Source: Pseudomonadota bacterium
Lineage (GTDB): Bacteria > Pseudomonadota > Gammaproteobacteria > Steroidobacterales > Steroidobacteraceae
Length of the DNA stretch: 64,000 bases
NCBI GenBank assembly: GCA_016720075.1
Contig: JADJXW010000003.1
Location: 186,001-250,000 of the forward strand
Reading direction: 5' to 3'
Both the position numbers and the translations under genes were made by a program. Positions 27,342 to 36,649 of this stretch are shown here, one piece after another; position 1 is the stretch's first letter; the number at the start of each line of letters is the position of its first letter. Below the pieces are notes generated by a model. The model was not told where the DNA came from. It did not search any database and was given only the letters and a program-made list of their open reading frames with translations.

Positions 27342-28240
27342 TTGCCTTTTCCCGCAGCGAACAGCGCGTCGAGCTTCTGCTCGTAGGCGTGGTAGTCGAG
27401 GTAGTGGTAAAGCTCATCGCGCGTCTGCATGGAAGGCAGCGCATCGCGCTGCGAGCCGGTGCGCCGGATGGTCTGCAGCGTGGCAAGCGCCGCGGCATTC
27501 ATCGCGCGATATGCCGAACAGCAGTGCAGCACGATATCCACGCCGACCGCGCCGAGTTCATCGCGCGTGTAGAGCGGCGTCTTGCCGAACTCGGTGATGT
27601 TGGCCAGCACCGGCACGCCAACGGCATCGCGGAAGCGCCGGTACATGGCCAGATCGGTCACGGCTTCGGGGAAGATCATGTCGGCGCCCGCCTCGACGCA
27701 GGCCACCGAGCGCTCGATGGCCGCCTCCAGCCCTTCGCTCGCCAGCGCGTCGGTGCGCGCCATGATGATGAAATCAGCATCCAGCCGCGCATCCACGGCG
27801 GCCTTGATGCGATCCACCATTTCCTCGCGCGGCACGATCTCTTTTCCGGGGCGGTGGCCACAGCGCTTGCTCTGCACCTGGTCTTCGATGTGCAACCCGG
27901 CCGCGCCGGCCTTGCCCATCGAGCGCACGGTGCGGGCGATGCTGAGCGCGCCACCCCACCCCGTGTCGGCATCCACCAGCAGCGGCAGACCGCAGGCATC
28001 GGTGATGCGGCGCACGTCGATCAGCACATCCTCGAGCCCCGTGATCCCGAGATCGGGCACTCCGAGCGAATTGGCCGCAACTCCGCCGCCAGAAAGATAG
28101 ATCGCCCGGAAGCCCGTCGCCTCGGCCATTCGCGCCACATAGGCATTGATCGTGCCGACGACCTGCAGGGGCCTTTCCTGCTGCAGCGCCTGCCGGAAGC
28201 GCGCGCCTGCGGAGGATGCGGGCAATGAGTGTGCGGTCAT
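27338..28240 (-). CDS. prpB: methylisocitrate lyase
   Basis: 300 residues; splits 2-methylisocitrate to pyruvate and succinate. TIM-barrel of the PEP mutase/isocitrate lyase family: GTINAYVARMAEATGFRAIY, LPLLVDADTGWGGALSIART (Mg2+-binding Asp), the flexible active-site loop SKRCGHRPGKE with Cys127, and IIMARTDALASEGLEAAIER. ATG at 28240 is used; 15 further open codons upstream look untranslated. First gene of the prpBCD operon. No prpR regulator or acs gene is adjacent within the window. Confidence 0.94.
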   Translation of the reverse strand: MTAHSLPASSAGARFRQALQQERPLQVVGTINAYVARMAEATGFRAIYLSGGGVAANSLGVPDLGITGLEDVLIDVRRITDACGLPLLVDADTGWGGALSIARTVRSMGKAGAAGLHIEDQVQSKRCGHRPGKEIVPREEMVDRIKAAVDARLDADFIIMARTDALASEGLEAAIERSVACVEAGADMIFPEAVTDLAMYRRFRDAVGVPVLANITEFGKTPLYTRDELGAVGVDIVLHCCSAYRAMNAAALATLQTIRRTGSQRDALPSMQTRDELYHYLDYHAYEQKLDALFAAGKGK

Positions 28241-28350
28241 GCGACGATCTTGCGCCACGACCGCGGCCCCGACAACCGCCGCCACCGCGATGGCCAGGAG
28301 CCCGGCGCGACCTTTAGTATCGACGGATCAGGAATATCGGGGGCCAGTCC

Positions 28351-29331
28351 ATGAAGACGCAGATTCCATTGCTCCGCAGGTCGCTCGCCTTTTCCGCCCT
28401 GGTGCTGCTGGGCGCCACTGCATTCGGACAGGCACCACCGCCGGCACCCGCGGGCCCCGACACGCCCGGCACGGGACCCTACCCGGCAATGAAGGAAGAG
28501 GACGCCTCGCTTGCGGATCATGTCGTCTACCGCCCCCGGGAAATCACCGCGATGGGCAACCGGAAGCTTGGCGTCGTGGCCTGGGGCAACGGCGGCTGTT
28601 CCGATGACGCCGCGAGCACCCGCTTTCATCTGCTGGAACTCGCCTCGCACGGCTATCTGGTGATCGCCAGTGGCCGGGTGCTGAGCGGGCCCGGCGCTCC
28701 GCCGCGCCCGGCACAGACCGCTGCGCCCAACGCAGCTCCCCCGGGGCCGCCGCCCGCTGGTCAGCCGCGTCAGCTGCCGCCGCCGAAAACATCCACCGCA
28801 CAGCTCACCCAGGCCATTGACTGGGCTTTGAAGGAAAACGCTCGCGCGGGCAGCCCGTACCAGGGTCGCATCGATCCGGGGCAGATCGCCGTGTCGGGCT
28901 TCAGCTGCGGCGGACTGCAGGCCATCGCCGCCGCGAAGGATCCGCGCGTGCGCACCGCGGTGTTCCAGAACACCGGCATCTTCGATGCGGGCGCCAGTCC
29001 GATGAGCGGCATGACTATCAACAAGGACGCGCTGAAGGACATCCACACGCCGGTGATCTACATCCTCGGCGGCCCCACCGACATCGCCTACAAGAACGGC
29101 ATGGATGACTTCCAGAAGATCAACCATGTGCCGGTCGCCGTGGCGAACATCGACAAGGGTCACGGCGGAACGTATTTCCAGCCCAATGGCGGCGCTGCGG
29201 CCAACGTGGCCGTGAACTGGCTCCAGTGGCAGCTGCGGGGTGACGAGAAGGCAAGGGCGATGTTTGTCGGCAAGGACTGCGGCCTGTGCAAGGACCCCGA
29301 GTGGAAGCTGGAAAAGAAGCAGATCCCCTGA
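28351..29331 (+). CDS. secreted alpha/beta hydrolase with C-terminal CGLC motif
   Basis: 326 residues with a signal peptide (LAFSALVLLGATAFGQ). Hydrolase features: an oxyanion-type GVVAWGNGGC, nucleophile elbow VSGFSCGGLQ (Ser185), ILGGPTDIAYKNGMDD with a candidate acid, and IDKGHGGTYF with the His. A Pro-rich insert (about residues 113-147, with PPGPPPAGQPRQLPPP) precedes the nucleophile. The end carries KARAMFVGKDCGLC, a CxxC repeated in the paralogue at 30206-31193. Substrate unknown; secreted esterase-like. First of three neighbouring hydrolases in the same direction. Confidence 0.82.
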   Translation: MKTQIPLLRRSLAFSALVLLGATAFGQAPPPAPAGPDTPGTGPYPAMKEEDASLADHVVYRPREITAMGNRKLGVVAWGNGGCSDDAASTRFHLLELASHGYLVIASGRVLSGPGAPPRPAQTAAPNAAPPGPPPAGQPRQLPPPKTSTAQLTQAIDWALKENARAGSPYQGRIDPGQIAVSGFSCGGLQAIAAAKDPRVRTAVFQNTGIFDAGASPMSGMTINKDALKDIHTPVIYILGGPTDIAYKNGMDDFQKINHVPVAVANIDKGHGGTYFQPNGGAAANVAVNWLQWQLRGDEKARAMFVGKDCGLCKDPEWKLEKKQIP

Positions 29332-29351
29332 ACGCGATTGGTGGAGCATCG

Positions 29352-30209
29352 ATGAGCAAGCGATCCCTGCGCGGCCCCGGACTGCTGCTTTGCCTCGCTA
29401 TTGCGCTGGGCGCCACCGGCACCGCCACGGCGCAAGCGGCGGCGCAGGTTGCGCCGACGCCATCCATGGTGGCCAGGGCCACCGGCGACCAGCAGCGGCA
29501 GTACCTGTTCGCACCCACCGGCCAGCCGATGCCTTATCGCCTGTATGTGCCGAAGACCTGGGATGGCCGCAGCGCGCTGCCCATCGTGCTGTTCCTGCAT
29601 GGCGCCGGCGCAAACGAGAGGACCTATCTCGACATCGCGGACGGCATGCTGCGCAACCTGGCGGAGAAGCACGGCTACATCATTGTCTCGCCGCTGGGCT
29701 TCGCGCCGCTGGGCGCCTATGGCAATCCGCTGAGATTGCCTGCGGTCTTTGGCGAATCGACCGTGGCGGAGTCGCAGATTGCCGCGCTCACGCCGCAGAA
29801 ACGCCGCGAACTGGCCCTCAGTGAGCTGGAAGTGATCACCGCGCTGGAGGTGGTCACCGAGGAATATGGCGCGGACCGGTCACGCACATACCTTGCCGGT
29901 CACTCGATGGGCAGCGGCGGCGTGTGGCACCTGGCCGCGCGCTATCCGGACCGCTGGCGCGCCATTGCCCCGATGTCGGGACCCTTCGTCGAGGCGAAGA
30001 CCTACCCCTTCGAGCTCATCCGTCCCCTGCCCATATTCATGACGGAAGGCACCGGCGCCACGCCCTCGCTTGCCGGCAGCCGTGCCATGGCGATGTTCAT
30101 GCGCGAGCAGAAGTTCGACTTCCAGTACGTGGAGGTGGACGGCAACCACGGCTCCATGGTGCCGATGGTGTGGCCGGCGGTATTCGATTTCTTCGACGCG
30201 CACCGATGA
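29352..30209 (+). CDS. secreted alpha/beta hydrolase, PHB-depolymerase/feruloyl-esterase-like
   Basis: 285 residues. Signal peptide LLLCLAIALGATGTATAQ, then a carbohydrate-esterase/LpqC-like fold: LPIVLFLHGAGANERTYLDI (oxyanion region), HGYIIVSPLGFAPLGAYGNP, nucleophile TYLAGHSMGSGGVWHLAARY (Ser185), AIAPMSGP, and a C-terminal VDGNHGSMVPMVWP providing His. It follows the first hydrolase by 20 bases and its TGA overlaps the ATG of the third, so the three form a unit. Probable role: hydrolysis of an ester-bearing polymer or xenobiotic outside the cytoplasm. Confidence 0.86.
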   Translation: MSKRSLRGPGLLLCLAIALGATGTATAQAAAQVAPTPSMVARATGDQQRQYLFAPTGQPMPYRLYVPKTWDGRSALPIVLFLHGAGANERTYLDIADGMLRNLAEKHGYIIVSPLGFAPLGAYGNPLRLPAVFGESTVAESQIAALTPQKRRELALSELEVITALEVVTEEYGADRSRTYLAGHSMGSGGVWHLAARYPDRWRAIAPMSGPFVEAKTYPFELIRPLPIFMTEGTGATPSLAGSRAMAMFMREQKFDFQYVEVDGNHGSMVPMVWPAVFDFFDAHR

Positions 30210-31193
30210 TTTTCCACCTGCCAGCCACCGCGCGGCAGTTGCTTCGCGCCGCAATGACCTGGTCGGTCATGACTGCTGCAGTCCTTGCCGCGGCTCCGAC
30301 CGCGACGCCTGTTGGCAGCGCATCGACTCTGGAGCGCATCAGCCTCTGGCGCGCGGAACTGCCTCAGGGAACCGGACCTCACCGGGTAATGCGGCTCATC
30401 GAGCCGGATTTTCCGGAGTACACCGTCTACCGGCCAGCCGACATGCGCCGCGCCGGCAAGCTGCCCATCATCGCCTTTGCCAATGGCGCCTGCCGCAACA
30501 CATCGACCGAATACGCTGCATTCCTCAGTGAGCTGGCATCACATGGCTATCTCATCATCGCCGTGGGCCGCGACGACCAGCCCTTCGAGATGGGACCCAA
30601 TACGGCGCAGACCGCCCCGGATGGTCGCCCGCGGCAGGTCATCGATGTGAGCGTGCTGGTCCGCGCCGTGGACTGGGCCGCAGCGCGCAACGCCGATGCC
30701 TCAAGCCCCTACCACCGCAGGTTGCGCACGGACCGCATTGCCTACATGGGCCACTCCTGCGGCGGCATGCAGGCCCTTACGGCTTCGGCCGATCCGCGCA
30801 CCACAACAGCAGTGGTGCTCAACAGCGGTTACTACCGCACGCCCCCGGCGAGGCCACCAGGTCCTCTGCCGGAGTATCGCCGGTGGTCGGAACTGCATGC
30901 GCCGACGGCGATCTTCACCGGTGGACCAAAAGACGTGGCGTACCGGATCGCCCTCGACAGCTACGAGGATGGCGTGGCCGCTAAGCTGCCCATGTTCCTG
31001 GCCAGCCTGCCTACAGCCGCGCACAGCGGCGCCTATGTCGCACCCGATCGCGACTGGTCGCGCTGCGGTGCTGGCATGGCTGGACTGGCAACTGAAAGGC
31101 GATCGCAAGGCACGCGCGCAGTTCGTGGGTGCGCGCTGCGGGCTGTGCACGAATTCTGCCTGGCAGGATGTGGCGCGCCACGCTCTTCGCTGA
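30206..31193 (+). CDS. secreted alpha/beta hydrolase, paralogue of 28351 gene (one frameshift near 31060)
   Basis: About 328 residues if repaired. A hydrophobic leader (AAMTWSVMTAAVLAAAPT) precedes LPIIAFANGACRNTSTEYAA, nucleophile elbow YMGHSCGGMQALTASADPRT, IFTGGPKDVAYRIALDSYED and the His region AAHSGAYVAPDRDW. The frame then changes and reads AVLAWLDWQLKGDRKARAQF and VGARCGLC, matching the end of the 28351 protein nearly word for word. The pairs GFSCGG/GHSCGG and CGLC/CGLC show a duplication. Start ATG at 30206 overlaps the preceding stop (ATGA). Confidence 0.78.
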
Positions 31194-31249
31194 AGACGCG
31201 AGTCGCGGCGTGGCCTGAGGCCTGATCCCTTGCGTATCCTGTGGGCTGC

Positions 31250-32379
31250 ATGGTTACCGCGCGCCGCATCGCCCACCTCGACATGGATGCCTTCTATGCC
31301 TCCGTGGAGCTGCTGCGCTATCCGCAGCTCAAGGGACTGCCGGTGGTCATCGGCGGGCGGCGTCGCAAGGACGACGATGTGCTGTCACAGGGCCCGCTGG
31401 ACCAGATCCCGGTCGAGGCCTTTCCCCGCATTTCCGGCTACGCGGGTCGCGGCGTGATCACCACGGCCACCTACGCGGCGCGGCAGTTCGGCGTCGGATC
31501 TGCCATGGGATTGATGAAGGCCGCCAGACTGTGTCCGCAGGCCATCCTGCTGCCGGTGGATTTCGACGAGGTGCGACGACTGTCGCGACTGTTCAAGGGC
31601 ACCATCACCGAGATTGCGCCCGTGATGGAGGATCGGGGCATCGACGAGGTCTACATCGACCTGACCGATGTTCCCGGCAGTGACGAGGACGGCGGTCGCG
31701 TGCTGGCGCAACACCTGCAGCAGCGCATATTCGAGGCCACAAGGCTCACCTGCTCCATCGGCATCGCCCCGAACAAGCTGCTGGCGAAACTGGGTAGCGA
31801 GTTCGACAAGCCCAACGGCATCACGCTGGTGACGATGGATGACCTGCAGGGTCGCATCTGGCCCCTGCCCTGCCGCAAGATGAACGGCATCGGCCCCAGA
31901 ACCGACGAAAGTTGAAATCGCTGGGCCTGAACACCGTCGGTGACATCGCGGCGCGCGACCTGCAGTGGCTGATCGATTCCTTCGGCAAGAGCTACGGCGC
32001 CTGGCTGCACGAGGCAAGCTGGGGTCGCGACGAACGCCCCGTCGTAACGCACAGCGAGCCGGTGAGCTTCAGCCGCGAGACCACGTTCGAGCGTGACCTG
32101 CACGCGGTGCGCGACCGCGCAGAACTGGGCGCCATCTTCACGCAGCTGTGCGAGCAGGTGGCCGGCGATCTGCAGCGCAAGGGGTACGCGGGTCGCACGA
32201 TCGGCATCAAGCTGCGCTTCGACAATTTCCAGACGGTAACGCGCGACACAACGATCGAGTCGCCAACCGCCGAGGCGGCCCTGATCCGCCGGCAGGCCGG
32301 CCTGAACCTCAAACGCGTGGATCTGTCGCGGCGCATCCGCCTGCTGGGCGTGCGCGTGGGCAAGGTCGCCAAGTCCTGA
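31250..32379 (+). CDS. dinB: DNA polymerase IV (Y-family), one frameshift near 31908
   Basis: Error-prone translesion polymerase, about 376 residues. Catalytic residues are present: AHLDMDAFYASVELLRYPQL and the second acidic pair DEVYIDLTD, then LTCSIGIAPNKLLAKLGSEF. After NGIGPRTDE one A appears missing (GAAAG where GAAAAG is expected), after which the helix-hairpin-helix KSLGLNTVGDIAARDL and little finger VSFSRETTFERDL follow. Between fingers and palm is an insertion of about 30 residues (DDDVLSQGPLDQIPVEAF) relative to E. coli DinB. ATG at 31250; no visible LexA box next to it. Confidence 0.9.
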
Positions 32380-32439
32380 GAACGGCGGCGTTATTCGGGT
32401 GTATCTTGGCGCGGCATCCATCAGCCAGTGAGGTGTGCG

Positions 32440-32820
32440 ATGAACAGCCGAATTCTTCCGCGGATCGCGTTCATGGTTTTCGCTATGGGCACAGCCGCCT
32501 TGCCAGTTGCAGCGCACCACGGCTGGGCCGGCCAGAGCGACGCGCAGACCCGGGTCACGGGCAAGGTGCACAAGCCGGTAAGCCTCGACGGGCCCCACGC
32601 GTCGCTGCAGATCGTCGTGGACGGCCAGGTATGGGATGTGACGCTTGCGCCCCCCGCCCGCACCCAGAATGCCGGCCTGCTGCCGGCAACGCTCAAGGTG
32701 GGCGAGGAAGTCACCATCCTTGGCAATCGCAGCCGCGATCCGAAGCGCTTCGAGATGAAGACCGTGCGGGTGACGGCGGGCAGCCGCAACTTCGACGTCT
32801 ATCCCGACCGCATCAAGTAG
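32440..32820 (+). CDS. DUF6152-like secreted protein
   Basis: 126 residues: signal peptide MNSRILPRIAFMVFAMGTAA, then mature AHHGWAGQSDAQTRVTGKVH, a small OB-like beta barrel with HASLQIVVDGQVWDVTLAPP, LKVGEEVTILGNRSRDPKRF and EMKTVRVTAG. The HHxW beginning is characteristic of DUF6152; such genes often sit next to DUF6644 membrane proteins, as here. The His pair at the mature N-terminus could bind metal, but this is speculation. GAGGTG precedes the ATG. Confidence 0.8.
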   Translation: MNSRILPRIAFMVFAMGTAALPVAAHHGWAGQSDAQTRVTGKVHKPVSLDGPHASLQIVVDGQVWDVTLAPPARTQNAGLLPATLKVGEEVTILGNRSRDPKRFEMKTVRVTAGSRNFDVYPDRIK

Positions 32821-32833
32821 GCCGCCACCCACT

Positions 32834-33322
32834 GTGTTGCCGGAAGGGCTGAGCTGGCTGGAGGCCTCCGCCCTCGGCCGGGCCGTGCGCGGCGCGGGCG
32901 TGTGGAGCTACGCCACGATCAACCTGGCGCACATCCTGGGCGTGGCCACGCTCTTCGGCTCGGTGCTGCTGCTCGACCTGAAGCTGCTCGGTTTGTTTCG
33001 GCGCGTACCGCTGTCGCAGCTCAGCCTGCCGACGGTGCGCTTGGCTGCCATCGGTTTTGGCATCGCCGCATTGAGTGGCCTGTGCCTGCTGGCCACCAAC
33101 GCCACGGGATACACCGGCAACCCGTTCCTGCCGATCAAGTTCGGCGCCATCGCCGCGGGACTCGCCAATGTGCTGTTCGTGCACCGGATGCGAGCCTGGC
33201 GTGACCGGGGGCTTGAATCGTTCACGCCCCTGCAGCAGCGACAGCTCGCACTGGCGGGCCTCATCTCGCTGCTGGCCTGGACGACCGCCGTCGCGTCCGG
33301 AAGGATGCTGGGCTACTGGTAG
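32834..33322 (+). CDS. DUF6644-like integral membrane protein
   Basis: 162 residues with four hydrophobic helices: GVWSYATINLAHILGVATLF, VRLAAIGFGIAALSGLCLLA, FGAIAAGLANVLFVHRMRAW and LALAGLISLLAWTTAVASGR. Conserved-looking His in NLAHILG and the motif NPFLPIKF resemble DUF6644 proteins. It starts 14 bases after the DUF6152 gene (GTG at 32834 or TTG at 32837). The pair is probably a membrane protein with a secreted partner; function unknown. Confidence 0.78.
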   Translation: MLPEGLSWLEASALGRAVRGAGVWSYATINLAHILGVATLFGSVLLLDLKLLGLFRRVPLSQLSLPTVRLAAIGFGIAALSGLCLLATNATGYTGNPFLPIKFGAIAAGLANVLFVHRMRAWRDRGLESFTPLQQRQLALAGLISLLAWTTAVASGRMLGYW

Positions 33323-33333
33323 CCTTCACTCCC

Positions 33334-33672
33334 ATGCGAGCCAGCATTGCTTCTTCCGGCACCCAGTCCGTGTACCGCTTCCGCGCGAAGCTGTGGCGGT
33401 GGTCGGCGGGCAAGACCGCCTGGTACTTCATCACTCTGCCGGCGAAGGTTTCCCGCGAGGTTCGGCTGGTGGATGCGGGTCCCCGTCGCACGGGTTTCGG
33501 CTCGCTGCGCGTGGAGGTCACCCTCGGCAGCAGCACCTGGCAAACGTCCATCTTCCCTTCCGCGCCATTGAAGGCCTACCTGCTGCCGGTGAAGGCGCAG
33601 GTGCGCAAGAAGGAAGGCCTGCTTGAAGGCAGGCAGATGAATGTGCAACTGGTTGTTCGGCGCGGCGGCTGA
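33334..33672 (+). CDS. DUF1905 domain protein
   Basis: 112 residues, cytoplasmic. DUF1905 pattern: YRFRAKLWRWSAGKTAWYFI, TLPAKVSREVRLVD, GFGSLRVEVTLGSSTWQTSI, FPSAPLKAYLLPVKAQVRKK and EGLLEGRQMNVQL. This is a small beta-barrel-like domain of unknown function, often fused to a YdeI/OmpD-associated helical domain that is absent here. Downstream of the DUF6152/DUF6644 pair with 11 bases between, so possibly co-transcribed. Confidence 0.85.
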   Translation: MRASIASSGTQSVYRFRAKLWRWSAGKTAWYFITLPAKVSREVRLVDAGPRRTGFGSLRVEVTLGSSTWQTSIFPSAPLKAYLLPVKAQVRKKEGLLEGRQMNVQLVVRRGG

Positions 33673-33706
33673 ACCGAAGCGTCGACCCGCCAGGAACCGG
33701 ACCAGA

Positions 33707-34312
33707 TCAATCCGTGCGTTCGTTGATGCGGACGATCCGGATCAACGCAGGCTCGCAGTGCAGTTCACTCAGCGAACACGGGTCGATTTCCAGTCGATGG
33801 TATGCGCCCAGCGGCGCCCCCATCGTCGACAGCAGCAGCACCCTGAGCACGCTGTCGTGGCTGTACGCGACGATGGTTTTTCCCTCGTGCCGCGAGACCA
33901 GGGTTGAAAGCCCCGCCGTCGCACGCGCAGCGACATCGGCGAGCGACTCGCCTTGCGGGAATCTCACGCGGTCCGGGGTTTCGCGCCACTGCGCATGCAG
34001 CACGGGCTCTTCCTGCGCCACTTCCGTGGCCAGCCTGCCCTGCCACAGACCATAGTCGGTGTCGGTGAATCCCGGCTCCACCAGGGGCGCGGGAAGCCCA
34101 ACACGGCCAGTCAGCGCCGCTGCGGAATCCCTGCAGCGCTGCAAGGGGCTGGTGTACACCACATCCGGCCGATAGCGCGACGCAAGGTATTCGGCGGCCT
34201 TCGTGGCCTGTTCGCGACCTTCATCGCTCAGTGGCAGATCCATCCGCCCCCGAAACCGCTTCGGAAGGATGCCGGCCACATGACCGTGGCGCACGAGGAG
34301 CAGGGAAGTCAT
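33707..34312 (-). CDS. histidine phosphatase family protein (phosphoglycerate-mutase-like)
   Basis: 201 residues. The N-terminal RHG motif SLLLVRHGHV supplies the phospho-accepting His; then RFRGRMDLPLSDEGREQATK, VYTSPLQRCRDSAAALTG, an acidic PGFTDTDYGLWQGR and the second His in IVAYSHDSVLRVLLL. This set fits the cofactor-dependent phosphatases (SixA/CobC/broad-specificity PGM group). ATG at 34312 is chosen because it directly precedes the first strand. Divergent from the PQQ dehydrogenase gene with 25 bases between starts. Substrate unknown. Confidence 0.88.
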   Translation of the reverse strand: MTSLLLVRHGHVAGILPKRFRGRMDLPLSDEGREQATKAAEYLASRYRPDVVYTSPLQRCRDSAAALTGRVGLPAPLVEPGFTDTDYGLWQGRLATEVAQEEPVLHAQWRETPDRVRFPQGESLADVAARATAGLSTLVSRHEGKTIVAYSHDSVLRVLLLSTMGAPLGAYHRLEIDPCSLSELHCEPALIRIVRINERTD

Positions 34313-34337
34313 GAACCCGATGCTACAGTATGGACCC

Positions 34338-36646
34338 ATGGGGGTTCATCGACTGATCGTGGCGCTATGCCTGCTGCTCGGCAGCTCCATCGCCTATTCG
34401 CAGCACGCCACCGGTTCCGATCTCTTCGGCGGTGAGCAGGCCTTCCAGAATTTCTGCGCCAACTGCCACGGCGCCGCCGGCAACCAGATCGCCAATGTGG
34501 ACCTGGGCCGCGGAGTCTTCCGCAAGCCCTACAGCGACAGCGAACTCACCGACATCCTGATCAAGGGAATTCCGGGCACACCCATGCCCGCCACGCCCGG
34601 CATGAGCCCGGAACAGGCAACGCGCATCGTCGCCTACCTGCGCAGCCGCGCGGTGGCGCGGGACCCGGGCGCCGCAGGGGACGCCGCGCGCGGTCGCGCG
34701 CTGTTCGCCGGCAAGGGCCAGTGCTCTACCTGTCATCGCGCACAGGGCGAGGGTTCGCGCGTCGGCCCGGATCTGACGCGCATCGGCCTGCTGCGCACGC
34801 CGGAGCAGCTCGCCATCTCACTGCTCGAGCCCGACCGGGAAGTGCAGCCCAACAACCGCTGGTATGGCGTCACGCTGAAAGGCGGCGAGCGGATCGAGGG
34901 TCGACTGCTCAACCAGGACGCGTACTCCGTGCAGCTGCTCGACTCCACCAGTCAGCTCAGATCGTTCCAGCGCAGCGACCTGCGCCGCGCGGGTTTCCTG
35001 CCCTCGCCCATGCCCTCGGTTCGCGGCCTGCTGGCCGAACAGGAAATCGCCGACGTCGTGCAGTACCTGACCACGCTGCGCGGCGGCACGGCGGCGCAGG
35101 TCGAACCCCGCGCTCTGCTGCACCCGGATTCGCAGCCCGGCAACTGGCTGAGCTACTCGCGCGACTACGCCAACCAGCGCCACAGCCCGCTCACGCAGAT
35201 CCATTCGCGCAATGTCGACAAGCTGCAGCTGCAATGGGTGTGGCAGGCGCGCTCGCTGGAGAAATTCGAGGCCACGGCGCTGGTCGTGAACGGCGTGCTC
35301 TACACCGTGCAGGCGCCGAACGACGTGGTGGCGCTCGATGCGACCACGGGGCGCATCTTCTGGACCTATTCCCACCAGCCAACACCTGCCCGCACCTGCT
35401 GCGGCCGCGTGAATCGCGGATTGGCCATCCTCGGCGACACGCTGTTCATGGGCACGGTGGATGCGCACCTGCTGGCCATCGATGCGAAGAGCGGCACGCT
35501 GCTCTGGGACACCGTGGTGGCCGATGCCTCTGCGCAGTACTCCATCACGATGCCGCCACTGGTGGTGAAAGACAGGTGTACATCGGCACCGCGGGCGGCG
35601 ACATGGGCATCCGGGGTTTCGTGGCCGCGTATGACGTAAAATCGGGCCGGGAAGTCTGGAAGTTTCACACCATTCCCGGCCCGGGCGAACCTGGGCATGA
35701 CACGTGGTCCGGGGATAGCTGGCAGAAGGGCGGCGCGGCGATCTGGAATCACGGCGCGCATGACGCCGACGCCAACCTTGTCTACTTCGGCACCGGCAAT
35801 CCGGCGCCCGACTGGGATGGGCGCACGCGACTGGGGGACAACCTATACAGCGACAGCGTGATCGCGCTCGACGCCGATACCGGCAAGCTCCGGTGGCATT
35901 ACCAGTTCACGCCGCACGACGAACTGGACTACGACTCCACGCAGGTGCCGGTGCTCGCGGACATCGACTGGAAGGGCGCGCCGCGCAAGGTGATGCTCTG
36001 GGCCAACCGCAACGGGCTCATGTATGTGCTGGATCGCATCACGGGCGAATTCCTGCTCGGCAAACCGTATGTGGAAGTGAACTGGATGGACGGCTTCGAC
36101 GCGATGGGACGGCCGCAGCGCGTGCCCGGCATGGTACCCACGCCGCAGGGCACGCTGGTGCGTCCGCATGTGCATGGCGCCATCAACTGGGCGCCGCCTG
36201 CCTACAGCCCGCGCACCGGCCTTTACTACGTGGCGCACTGGGAGAACTCCGGCATCATCGCGATCGAGGGGCAGTTTCCGAAGGCCGTGGGCGTGAACAC
36301 CCGCCAGACCACGATGGGCGATGTGACGCTCGAGCCCTTCCTCAACACCGACGATGAGGCGCGCGGGGTGATCCGCGCCTACGATCCCGCCACGCTCGAG
36401 CCGGTGTGGGAATACGCGCTGGGCAACATCACCTGGGGCGGCATGCTTTCCACCGCCGGCGATGTGGTGTTCGGCGGCGGCAAGGATGGCCACTTCGTCG
36501 CGCTCGATGCGAAGACCGGAAAACTGCTGTGGAAGGCCGCGCTGGGCGGCCAGATCAACGCCGGCGCGATGAGCTACGCGGTGAACGGCAGGCAGTACGT
36601 GGCGATCGCGGCCGGCACGGGACTGTTCGTCTTCGCGCTGCCCTGA
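34338..36646 (+). CDS. quinohemoprotein: two cytochrome c domains fused to a PQQ beta-propeller dehydrogenase (one frameshift near 35575)
   Basis: About 769 residues. Signal peptide VHRLIVALCLLLGSSIAYSQ, then heme sites CANCH (first cytochrome c) and CSTCH (second), then an eight-bladed PQQ domain of the alcohol/methanol dehydrogenase type: SYSRDYANQRHSPLTQI, the adjacent-Cys motif RTCCGRVNRG, and after the frame break YIGTAGGDMGIRGFVAAYDV, DELDYDSTQVPVLADIDWKG and NITWGGMLSTAGDVVFGGGK with tryptophan-docking repeats. The break fits GG for GGG at about 35575. Here the cytochromes are N-terminal; in acetic-acid-bacteria-type II enzymes the single heme domain is C-terminal. Periplasmic alcohol oxidation with electron transfer through heme is inferred. 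Confidence 0.88.
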
Positions 36647-36649
36647 GGG

